A stretch of DNA of 42,165 nucleotides from an uncultured Butyrivibrio sp. (GTDB taxonomy: Bacteria; Bacillota; Clostridia; Lachnospirales; Lachnospiraceae). Each line of letters begins with the position of its first letter. Positions within the stretch are counted from its first letter, which is position 1. Below, one piece after another: positions 35,126-42,165 of the stretch. Location: the NCBI GenBank assembly GCA_946536145.1, contig CAMNEA010000021.1, positions 1 to 42,165 of the forward strand, in the 5' to 3' direction. The notes under the pieces were generated by a model. The model searched no databases. It was given only the letters and a program-made list of their open reading frames with translations, and was not told the origin of the DNA. A program made the position numbers and the translations under genes.

Positions 35126-35968
35126 ATGCGTAATATAGATGTATCAGAGATAACAGAGGCAGTGAAAAATCTGTGCATAGATGCCAATCATACGCTTTCT
35201 CCAGATATGGAAAAGGCTCTTTACAATGCTGCGGATGAGGAGACTTCAGAACTTGGTAAGAAGATCCTTGAGCAGCTTAAAGAAAACCTGCAGATAGCCG
35301 GAAATGATATGATACCTATCTGTCAGGATACAGGAATGGCAGTATTCTTTATTAAAGTGGGACAGGAGGTGCACTTTACCGGAGGCTGTCTTACCGATGC
35401 AATAAACGAGGGAGTCCGCCAGGGTTATACAGAAGGGTATCTGAGGAAATCCGTCGTATCAGATCCTCTTATCAGGAAGAACACCGGGGATAATACTCCG
35501 GCTGTCATCCACTACGATATAGTGCAGGGCGACCAGGTAGAGATAACCATCGCCCCCAAGGGCTTTGGAAGCGAAAATATGAGCCGTGTGTTCATGCTTA
35601 AGCCCGCCGATGGCGAGGAAGGCGTCAGGAACGCAATAGTTCAGGCGGTCCTTGACGCGGGACCAAATGCCTGCCCTCCGATGGTTGTGGGAGTGGGAAT
35701 AGGCGGAACATTCGAGAAGTGCGCTGAGCTTGCCAAAGAGGCACTCACCAGAAAGGCAGGGGAGCATTCTAAGCTTCCGCACATAGCAGAGATGGAAAAA
35801 GAAGTGCTTGAGACAATTAACAGCACCGGCATAGGTCCTGCAGGTCTTGGCGGAAGCGTAACAGCGTTTGCCGTAAATATAAACACATACCCGACACACA
35901 TTGCGGGTCTTCCGGTGGCAGTTAATATCTGCTGTCACGTCAACAGGCATGCATCGGTTGTTCTATGA
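35126..35968 (+). CDS. Fumarate hydratase class I, alpha subunit
   Basis: A 280-residue subunit of the two-chain, 4Fe-4S, oxygen-sensitive fumarase (TtdA/FumA-N family), which interconverts fumarate and malate. Three Cys candidates for the cluster are visible: Cys66 in PICQDTGM, one in NACPPMVVGVGIGG near 182, and one in CCHVNRH near 269. GPAGLGGSVTAFAV is typical. Tartrate dehydratase is the main alternative. The beta subunit follows 43-88 nt downstream. Confidence 0.92.
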   Translation: MRNIDVSEITEAVKNLCIDANHTLSPDMEKALYNAADEETSELGKKILEQLKENLQIAGNDMIPICQDTGMAVFFIKVGQEVHFTGGCLTDAINEGVRQGYTEGYLRKSVVSDPLIRKNTGDNTPAVIHYDIVQGDQVEITIAPKGFGSENMSRVFMLKPADGEEGVRNAIVQAVLDAGPNACPPMVVGVGIGGTFEKCAELAKEALTRKAGEHSKLPHIAEMEKEVLETINSTGIGPAGLGGSVTAFAVNINTYPTHIAGLPVAVNICCHVNRHASVVL

Positions 35969-36056
35969 GACATGTCCCGGAAAATGACAGACTGAGTCTG
36001 CTTGCAAGCCCATGACAGATATACAGGGTTTAAATAAAACTTACAGGATAAATACT

Positions 36057-36587
36057 ATGGATAGAGAGATTTGCGCTCCAATTGACAAAGAGATGGCCAT
36101 GCAGCTTCGCGCCGGCGATATGGTCTATATAACCGGGACGGTTTACACTGCAAGGGATGCTGCCCACAAGAGAATGGCACAGACCCTTTCGGAGGGAAAA
36201 GAACTGCCATTTGATATTAAGGGAAACATTATTTATTATATGGGACCTTCTCCGGCAAGAGAAGGAAGGCCTATAGGTTCAGCGGGTCCCACAACGGCCA
36301 GCCGCATGGATAAGTATACGCCCGAGCTCCTGGATCTTGGACTTGTGGGCATGATAGGCAAGGGAAAGAGAAACCCCGAGGTCATAGAGGCCATGAAGAG
36401 AAATGGAGCAGTTTACTTTGCGGCGATCGGGGGTGCAGGAGCTCTTTTATCCAAGGCGATAGTGGAATCAGAGGTAATCGCATACGACGATCTTGGGACT
36501 GAAGCCATAAGAAAGCTCAGGGTGGAGAGATTTCCTGCGATAGTTGTCATAGACTCCCTGGGCAATAATCTGTACGAGAGAAAATAA
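36057..36587 (+). CDS. Fumarate hydratase class I, beta subunit
   Basis: A 176-residue subunit matching the C-terminal half of class I fumarases (TtdB-like). GDMVYITGTVYTARDAAHKRM, YYMGPSPAREGRPIGSAGPTTASRMD and the GMIGKGKR block are diagnostic. The ATG at 36057 follows AGGA by about 8 nt and gives the family-like MDREICAPI start. The ATG at 36012 would add 15 residues and has no ribosome binding site. It works with the alpha subunit just upstream. Confidence 0.9.
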   Translation: MDREICAPIDKEMAMQLRAGDMVYITGTVYTARDAAHKRMAQTLSEGKELPFDIKGNIIYYMGPSPAREGRPIGSAGPTTASRMDKYTPELLDLGLVGMIGKGKRNPEVIEAMKRNGAVYFAAIGGAGALLSKAIVESEVIAYDDLGTEAIRKLRVERFPAIVVIDSLGNNLYERK

Positions 36588-36592
36588 AGTAT

Positions 36593-36621
36593 TTGACAAA
36601 GTAAGATGAGCTTTGTATAAT
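36593..36621 (+). promoter_or_regulatory. Consensus promoter of the tRNA-Ser gene
   Basis: TTGACA (36593-36598), 17 bp, TATAAT (36616-36621): a perfect sigma-A promoter, beginning 6 nt after the fumarase stop codon. Initiation about 60 nt upstream of tRNA-Ser. Confidence 0.88.
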
Positions 36622-36690
36622 TATTTTTGTGTCTGACAATAGTTGGACATTTGAATTCATAACCACATATTGGTAGAGGAGTTCAGACAT

Positions 36691-36778
36691 GGAGAAATAC
36701 TCAAGTGGCTGAAGAGGCGCCCCTGCTAAGGGTGTAGACCGTTAACGCGGTGCGCGGGTTCAAATCCCGCTTTCTCCG
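36691..36778 (+). tRNA. tRNA-Ser(GCT)
   Basis: An 88-nt class II tRNA with acceptor stem GGAGAAA/TTTCTCC and discriminator G. Anticodon stem CCC/GGG surrounds TGCTAA (anticodon GCT, serine AGC/AGU). The long variable arm is ACCGTTAACGCGGT, and the T arm is GCGGG-TTCAAAT-CCCGC. CCA is not encoded. Confidence 0.95.
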
Positions 36779-36790
36779 TTTAGCATTTCG

Positions 36791-36822
36791 TCCCGGGACA
36801 ATTATTTGTCCCGGGATTTTTT
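36791..36822 (+). terminator. Terminator of tRNA-Ser
   Basis: Perfect 11-bp stem TCCCGGGACAA (36791-36801) / TTGTCCCGGGA (36806-36816), loop TTAT, then TTTTTT (36817-36822). Confidence 0.93.
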
Positions 36823-36873
36823 GTGCTCTGGGACGACGTTTTCAACTCTATTTGATTGAAACTGGAAGTTCTT

Positions 36874-37152
36874 GCATGCGCTGAATAATTTTTTATATAA
36901 ACATGTATGCTACAAATTATAAATACATGTTTTTTGAGATTTTATATTTGTGCATGTATGAAAATCACGAAAAATACATGCTTTATATGATTTTTTCTTA
37001 GGGCGTGTATTTTTCAATCAAAAAATACACGCCCTGATCAATTATTCAAAATAACATGTTTGCAAAAGCATGCGTCAGGAAAAAAGTCAAAAAAACATGT
37101 TTTCAAGCCGTTTTTTCATACATGTTTTCGGAGGTTTTCTTCTAGGGCATGT
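36874..37152. repeat. Periodic array of RCATGY palindromes forming covarying hairpins
   Basis: RCATGY hexamers start at 36874, 36901, 36925, 36952, 36976, 37054, 37068, 37095, 37120 and 37147; variants GCGTGT at 37003 and ACACGC at 37027 fill the gap. Steps are 27, 24, 27, 24, 27, 24, 27, then 14, 27, 25, 27 bp, so the unit is about 51 bp. The 24-bp-spaced members pair as inverted repeats: ACATGTAT/ATACATGT, GCATGTAT/ATACATGC, GCGTGTAT/ATACACGC. The third extends to a perfect 15-bp stem (37000-37014 with 37021-37035). Arms change in step, so pairing is kept. The 25-bp pair gives AAAACATGT/ACATGTTTT. The stretch is AT-rich, has no gene, and lies between the tRNA-Ser terminator and the promoter of the second surface gene. 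Function unknown. Confidence 0.82.
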
Positions 37153-37210
37153 TTATTCCATAATCTATTAAAACCTTGACCATCATAGAATCTGACATCA
37201 AATATAAAAA

Positions 37211-37239
37211 TTGAATAAATTTCTGAAATAATTTATTAT
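37211..37239 (+). promoter_or_regulatory. Promoter of the second DUF6273/BspA gene
   Basis: TTGAAT (37211-37216), 17 bp, TATTAT (37234-37239). The predicted start lies about 54 nt before the ATG at 37300. It sits just past the RCATGY array; a further GCATGT occurs at 37271-37276 in the leader. Confidence 0.55.
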
Positions 37240-37299
37240 GTAATTGTGACTTTTTGCGAAATTTTATTTCGCATGTGTTCTTATGAAGGAGGGATAGGA

Positions 37300-40156
37300 A
37301 TGCTAAAGAAAGAGATCTTTGGAAAGGTGAAAAAGGCACTGGCTTTAACGCTTACAAGTGTGATGATTGCTACTCTTTGCTCGAATTTTGTGGGGGGTAC
37401 TGAAAGTTGAGGCGGCAACAGGATCAGATATTGGTTTGGGCGTGAGCCTGATAAAAAATCCGGCCGGACCAGGTGAATGGAGCAAGTTGTATTTTGGCTC
37501 GTATCATCGTACAAGAAGTGGGGAAACAAAAAAATACAGACTTGTATGGCGTGTACTAGATGTATCAAGTACAGACCTTTTACTGGACTGTGATAATGTC
37601 ATAGAAGCTATGTTTAATTATAGCGATGATGATCCGGAAAAATACGAATGGAATGACAGTCAGATTCGTCGTTGGCTGAATAGTGATACGGGATTTTTAA
37701 AACCTGGTAATTTTACTTCTGAGGAATTGAGTTGTATTTATAATTCCAACAATAATGAGCAATCATCTACAGGTTATACAGCTTCTGTTGATATGGCAGT
37801 TACTAATGATAAGTTCTTTCTTCTTGGTGCAAATGATGTGACTAATAGTAAATATGGATACGGTACTGATGAATCAAGAAAAAAGACTTCAATATATGGA
37901 TCTGATGTAACCGGGTGGTGGCTTCGGACACGAAACGTAAATAAATATACTATACATAATGATAATGGCAAAAATTATACAGGTATTCAATTTATAGGAG
38001 GGTTAGAGCCAGTAAATGGTAGTGCTGTAGGTGCTTATGCAGGAAAATTTGCTCCATGGGTTGATCAACTGTACGCTGATTACACTGGAGCAAGCCCTGC
38101 CTGTGATATCAATTCACGTACAATACTATTTACAAGAGCTATAAGGCATATAAGCTATAAAGAATTTGCAGTGACACTTAAAGACCCCGGACTGAGTATG
38201 GGGATATCAAACAGTACCAGTCTCTCCAGGAATGGTAATACTGTTACGGTTCCGTTTAGCATAAGTGGTGCGAAATCAACCTCTGCCACAAAGCCCTATG
38301 TTTTGGTTACAGATAAAGAGTACACCGCTAATGATGCAAAGATTCTTTATTTTGATGAACTGAATGTGACATCTCCCGGAATAGGCACATTTACATTGCC
38401 GGATGGTCAGCCGGATGAGTTTATTTATCTGTTGGCTCAAAATACTTCTTCATCAGTGGCAGATACTTTTTACGCAAGCGAGCCGATAAAACTGACAAAT
38501 ATTCACAATTGGGGAGTTACAGACTCCGGCGCAACAGCAACAATCACAGACAATGGCAAAGCAACATCATATACGGCGACCATAGCTTCCGATAGCAAGA
38601 CCTACGATGGCTCAGCACTGGTGGCAACTGTTACAAAGAGCTCAGGGTTCCCTTCAACAGCAAAAATCAGCAGCATCACATACAAGGGAATAAGCGGAAC
38701 AACATATAACAGTACAGCTGCTCCTTCAAAGGCCGGTAAGTATACGGCATCAGCCACAGTGACAGTGGGAACATCCTCTGTGACGATCAGTGCCCAGCTG
38801 ACGATCACTAATGCGGCGCCAACAGTAACTGCGCCTAAGGCAAAGAACCTAACTGAAAACGGTTCTTCCCAGCAGCTTGTAACTGCAGGCACTGCCAAGA
38901 ACGGAACAATAAAGTATGCGCTTGGAACAGACAATAAGACTGCACCTGCAGGAGATAAGTTTACAACTGCGATTCCTGCAGGTAAGGCTGAGGGAACCTA
39001 CTACGTTTGGTATAGAGTTGACGGAGATGCAAATTACAATGGCATTGCAGCAAAATGCGTCACTGTTGCGATAGCTCATTCACATAATCTCAAAAAGTTC
39101 GCGGCCAAGGCGGCAACAGAGAGAGCGGAAGGAAACAAAGAGTACTACTACTGCGATAAATGCAAGAAGTATTTCTCAGATGCAGAAGGCAAAAATGAGA
39201 TAGCAAAAGATTCCTGGATCATAAAGAAGCTTACACATAAGCACAACCTGATCCATGTTGCAGCCAAGGCGGCAACAGAGAGTGCAGAAGGAAACAAGGA
39301 GTACTATTACTGCGATAAATGTAAGAAATATTTCTCAGATGCAGAAGGTAAAAATGAGATAGCAAAAGACTCCTGGATCATAAAGAAGCTTACACATAAG
39401 CACAAACTTGTTCATGTGGCAGCCAAGGCGGCAACTGCTAATAAGGCAGGAAACAAGGAATATTGGAAGTGCTCTGACTGTGGCAAGTTCTTCTCGGATG
39501 CTAAGGGCAGCAAGGAAATCAAGAAGAATTCATGGGTTATTCCCAAGAAGACACCAAAGAACAAGGGCACAAAAATAACAGATAAAAACTCAAAGGGCAA
39601 ATATGTAGTTACTTCCAAGCAGTCCCAGACTCCTACGGTCAGCTACACAGGAGTAACTTCGTCAAATCTTAAGAGCGTGAGCATACCCGCCACAATAAAG
39701 TATGACGGCATCACCTATAAGGTTACAGCAGTAGCCAAGGGGGCGCTTAAGAATAAGAAGAAGCTGACAAAGGTCACGATAGGGAAAAATGTAAAGTCTC
39801 TGGGTGCTGAAGCGTTATCAGGATGTACAGGACTTAAAACTCTTACGATTGGAGCGAATGTAACAAGTATAGGTGATAAGGCCATTTATAACTGCACAAG
39901 TCTCGAGTCGCTTACACTTCCTGTTAAATCTCAAAAACTCGGCAAGCAGTTTGCCGGTAAGTGTAAAAAGCTGAAGAAACTCACAATAAAGTGCACAACG
40001 ATGAGTAAGAGCACAATATCCGATAAGGCATTTACTAATATGCCAAACAGTGCGGCTGTTACAGTATATGTTCCTAAGAACAAAGTCAGTGCTTACACGA
40101 GCCTGTTCAGAAAGAAAGGACTTGGAAAGAAAGTTAAAGTAAAGAAGATAAAATAA
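37300..40156 (+). pseudogene. DUF6273/BspA-type surface protein with a frameshift in the signal peptide
   Basis: The ATG at 37300, after an AGGAGG site, opens MLKKEIFGKVKKALALTLTS, nearly the same signal peptide as the 6906 gene. The frame then reaches TGA after NFVGGTES. Moving one base at the GGGGGG run (37392-37397) restores GVLKVEAAT and a frame open to 40156, about 951 residues. Beyond that are a DUF6273-type domain (about 50-290) and Ig/MBG-like modules (KTYDGSALVATVT, YYVWYRVDGDANY). Three 53-residue Cys-pair repeats follow (about 592-751), then BspA-type LRR. The body looks well kept, with no further stop. A five-G run would be in frame. This could be phase variation, recent decay or a sequencing error. 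As written, export would fail. Confidence 0.82.
39077..39553 (+). repeat. Three tandem 159-bp repeats encoding Cys-pair modules
   Basis: In-frame units of about 159 bp encode HxHNLxxxAAKAAT, then YYYCDKCKKYFSDAEGKNEI and DSWIIKK. The first two are almost identical at DNA level; the third is closer to the repeats of the 6906 gene (YWKCSDCGKFFSDA). Recent duplication of the first two is likely. Confidence 0.8.
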
Positions 40157-40190
40157 TATAAGATACACTAAGACTGTAATTTATGAAGAT

Positions 40191-40216
40191 GGGGTTGTCA
40201 CACGACAGCCCCTTTT
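40191..40216 (+). terminator. Terminator after the second surface gene
   Basis: Stem GGGGTTGTC (40191-40199) / GACAGCCCC (40204-40212), one G-T pair, loop ACAC, then TTTT. Confidence 0.82.
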
Positions 40217-40270
40217 ATGGGTGCATTATTTCACATCCCCTTTTTTCATCTCGATTCATTGACTATGGTC

Positions 40271-41288
40271 TCAGATCTGACCGTATTTTTCTATATACTT
40301 TTGGAGAAGAGCATCCTTTTTTGCTATTGCTGCGGTAGCATCACTAAGCTGTTCTTGAGTAGAATCAAGCTACTCCTGAGTAGCATTTAGCTGTTCCTGC
40401 AGTTCATCTATCATGTATGTGACAGTATTGTGGTCAAGGATCTGGAGTTCTTTTGAAAACATATTTAGCATCCTTTCTGTGTTCTGACACATATTGTAAA
40501 GGTCTTCATACAGAGGTTTGAAATATGGATACTGACTGATGAGCTGAACAATGAATTCCGGTTCATCACAGCCAAGGAAAGTCAGCCAGGCATCGAGTTT
40601 GCTCTGTATACCATTATTATGTAGTTTCTCCAGGAAAATATCAACGGTGAATGAATATGAAATTTTGGAGCATATTCAGTGAAAGACCTGTATCAGAAAC
40701 AGTAAAGAAAGTGTGTATATATTGATCCCTGAATTCTTTAAAAGCTTTAGGGCTGTTTTCCAGAAAGACTATCGTATAAACCGGAGCAATGTTCTTATAG
40801 GTGAAGTTTTCTCTCAACTTATCCCTTACACGCTTATATTGTCTTAGCAAAAGATCTGCAGAATAACACGAAGCCCTCTCGCCGGTAAATGCGTAGCCGA
40901 GCTTTTGAACTTCAACGTTGGCGATGGTCCCATCTTCAAGTTCCACGACAATGTCTGTTATAACAAGTGACATCTCATCTCCGAGACGAGAATTATCATT
41001 GGGAAGTTGGTATTTGACTGTCACTTTTCTGCCGATGAGAATGCTGAGCAGATCTGATAGTCTTTCCGGAGTAAGCTCAGGATTCAGGATTTCCTTGAAA
41101 TAACTGTCATAGATCATCTTAACGCCTTTACTACCTGAGCAGATAGACAGGAAGTCGTCCTGCTGATCCTGCCGCCATCTGTAAAACAGTCCGCTTAGAG
41201 CAGGATCTGAATTGATCTCGTTAAGTATCAGATCTTTTGTTCTGATTGCAGGGAAGAACTGAGCAAGGTTTCGATTTTTTGTGTTCAT
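40271..41288 (-). pseudogene. Decayed Rpn-family PD-(D/E)XK gene
   Basis: The minus-strand ATG at 41288 has AAGAGGAAC upstream and opens a 215-residue frame with the Rpn-type nuclease domain. The core is MSLVITDIVVELEDGTIANVEVQKLGY, where D, E and Q form the PD-(D/E)XK site, followed by YSADLLLRQY. Near 40645 the frame shifts. Another frame continues as TVDIFLEKLHNNGIQSKLDAWLTFLG through MFSKELQILDHNTVTYMIDELQEQL. This is broken by TAG at 40370-40372 and ends at TGA (40271-40273) after a coiled-coil tail, DSTQEQLSDATAA. One frameshift and one stop make it non-functional as a whole, though the nuclease domain could still be made. It is a different subtype from the copy at 3129. Confidence 0.82.
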
Positions 41289-41870
41289 TTGGTTCCTCTT
41301 TTCTTATATTTGTTTGGGTGATTGTTCAGCGAATATGCTGAGTTTGCCACAGATTATGGCAGTGTGCACTGAACGTGCACATGAAATATGCTAACAGAAC
41401 TGATATAAAAAAGTCTTTAAGAAAAACAGAAGATTTGATTAGTTTTTCTTCATAATTAAGTGAAGTGCATCAACAAGTGAATATAATTTACAGATTGCAT
41501 AAGAATTCTAGGAGCGTTTCATTGGAAAATATCAGTCCTGCCTTTATCACAGACATTTGGTATTACCACTTGAATTTGTGAGAATTGAACCAAATTATAA
41601 TACTTTATTAAAATGTATAATTTATGAAAGATGGGACTCGTGGCATGCTATGGGTCCCATCGCGCTATCTTAGATGCCATTGCTTTCTATTATTTAGAAA
41701 AGTAGGAAGCAAAGAATATTAAATTTGATGAGGTTGTTTGATGTATCAATTCTAAATATATAATGACCGGTCAGATCGAGGAGATGTGAAAGAGTACAAG
41801 TAATAGTATATGGAAGTGCTAGAAACAGCAGATTTTGTGCTTAAAAAAGTTAATGTAAATTCTTGAAAAA
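41289..41870. other. Gene-free AT-rich stretch before the rRNA promoters
   Basis: No credible gene is seen. GATGGGAC (41630-41637) pairs with GTCCCATC (41654-41661) but lacks a T run. The sequence before it (TAATTTATGAA-GATGGG) resembles that before the terminator at 40191, so it may be a worn terminator copy from a lost gene. Confidence 0.45.
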
Positions 41871-41875
41871 AGGTG

Positions 41876-41904
41876 TTGCATTTGATAAACCACTTTGATA
41901 TAAT
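41876..41904 (+). promoter_or_regulatory. Upstream promoter (P1) of a probable rRNA operon
   Basis: TTGCAT (41876-41881), 17 bp, TATAAT (41899-41904), preceded by A/T tracts that could act as an UP element. Confidence 0.72.
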
Positions 41905-41978
41905 AATTTTTGCCCGCTTGAGAGAGGGGGTCGGAACCTAGGAAAAACATGAGGCTCTGAAAAAATTAAAAATAGTTG

Positions 41979-42007
41979 TTGACAAAGAGCCGCAAACATG
42001 ATATTAT
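41979..42007 (+). promoter_or_regulatory. Downstream promoter (P2) of a probable rRNA operon
   Basis: TTGACA (41979-41984), 17 bp, TATTAT (42002-42007). It lies 103 bp after P1, the tandem arrangement usual for Firmicutes rRNA operons. Confidence 0.75.
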
Positions 42008-42165
42008 AAACGAGTTGCGGCAAACAGCAACAAAACAAAGCACCTTGACAAATAAACAGTAATGCAACCCTGAAAAATTCTAAAGAGAATTATTCAGAAT
42101 TAACAAACCAAAAGTAATAACGGACAGAACGAAAAGCCAAGCTTAAGTTTTGCGCCGGACGAACT
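42008..42165 (+). other. Probable 16S rRNA leader, cut by the window edge
   Basis: No gene is encoded. GCACCTTGACAAATAAACA near 42040 resembles the BoxA-like antitermination segment of rRNA leaders (compare TGCTCTTTGAAAACT in Bacillus). With the tandem promoters upstream, this suggests a 16S gene just beyond 42165. The 16S sequence itself is not in the window. Confidence 0.55.

Noticed and set aside
36874..37152. CRISPR array
   Set aside because: The shared parts are 6-8 bp palindromes with alternating spacing, not 24-37-bp identical repeats with unique spacers; no cas genes are near.
37367..37390. TTG at 37367 as the true start of the second surface protein
   Set aside because: It has no ribosome binding site and would lack a signal peptide; the homologous start is the ATG at 37300 in the other frame.
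42045..42050. TTGACA as a third rRNA promoter
   Set aside because: No -10-like box lies 16-18 bp downstream; the segment fits a BoxA-like leader better.

Overview
The window looks like chromosome from a flagellated, low-to-mid GC Lachnospiraceae bacterium, close to Butyrivibrio, Pseudobutyrivibrio or Roseburia. This is inferred from protein style: DUF6273/BspA-type surface proteins, the Clostridia form of the Tad pilus locus with a DUF5702-like protein and an FHA protein, a DUF6240-like flagellar protein, Rpn/PD-(D/E)XK proteins, class I two-subunit fumarase, AGGAGG ribosome binding sites and frequent TTG/GTG starts. No 16S sequence is present to confirm it. The right edge carries tandem promoters and a leader that look like the start of an rRNA operon.

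Layout. 1-900: end of a tRNA-Pro gene (minus strand) with its promoter, then an ECF-type sigma factor and a small acidic protein sharing a terminator. 950-6650: a secreted Cys-pair repeat protein, a HAD phosphatase, an intact Rpn-family protein, an M32 carboxypeptidase gene interrupted by one in-frame TAA, and an SPL-family radical SAM protein. 6900-11100: a 1149-residue secreted protein (DUF6273, Ig-like, Cys-pair repeats, BspA-type LRR), a hairpin-rich intergenic stretch and tRNA-Lys. 11150-18080: housekeeping genes tatD and rsmA, a large TPR/acidic/AAA-like protein of unknown role, and glgB. 18155-23005: a flagellar group with a FliK-like giant protein, flagellin and a FliS-like chaperone. 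23000-23450: a structured, apparently non-coding stretch. 23453-33007: a Tad (Flp) pilus operon with two prepilin peptidases, a TadZ-like protein, TadA, TadB, TadC, Flp pilin, a DUF5702-like protein, two TadE-like pseudopilins and an FHA-domain protein. 33047-36587: a flavodoxin-SCP2 fusion, rhomboid protease, HIT protein and the two fumarase subunits. 36593-42165: tRNA-Ser, a regularly spaced RCATGY hairpin array, a second DUF6273/BspA-type gene with a frameshift in its signal peptide, a decayed Rpn gene, and rRNA-type promoters.

How the genes work together. The centre of the window concerns the cell surface and motility: flagellum parts, a Tad pilus whose pseudopilins carry G|xxxxE processing sites, and large secreted repeat proteins. 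Three genes (M32 peptidase, second surface protein, second Rpn gene) are broken by small lesions, and the right third shows other signs of decay or variation. The least explained items are the RCATGY array at 36874-37152, with its 27/24-bp rhythm and covarying inverted repeats; the shared CTTAAGA-N4-CTTAAGA element before the secreted Cys-repeat gene and after fliS; the structured stretch before the Tad operon; and the TPR/acidic/AAA-like protein next to glgB.
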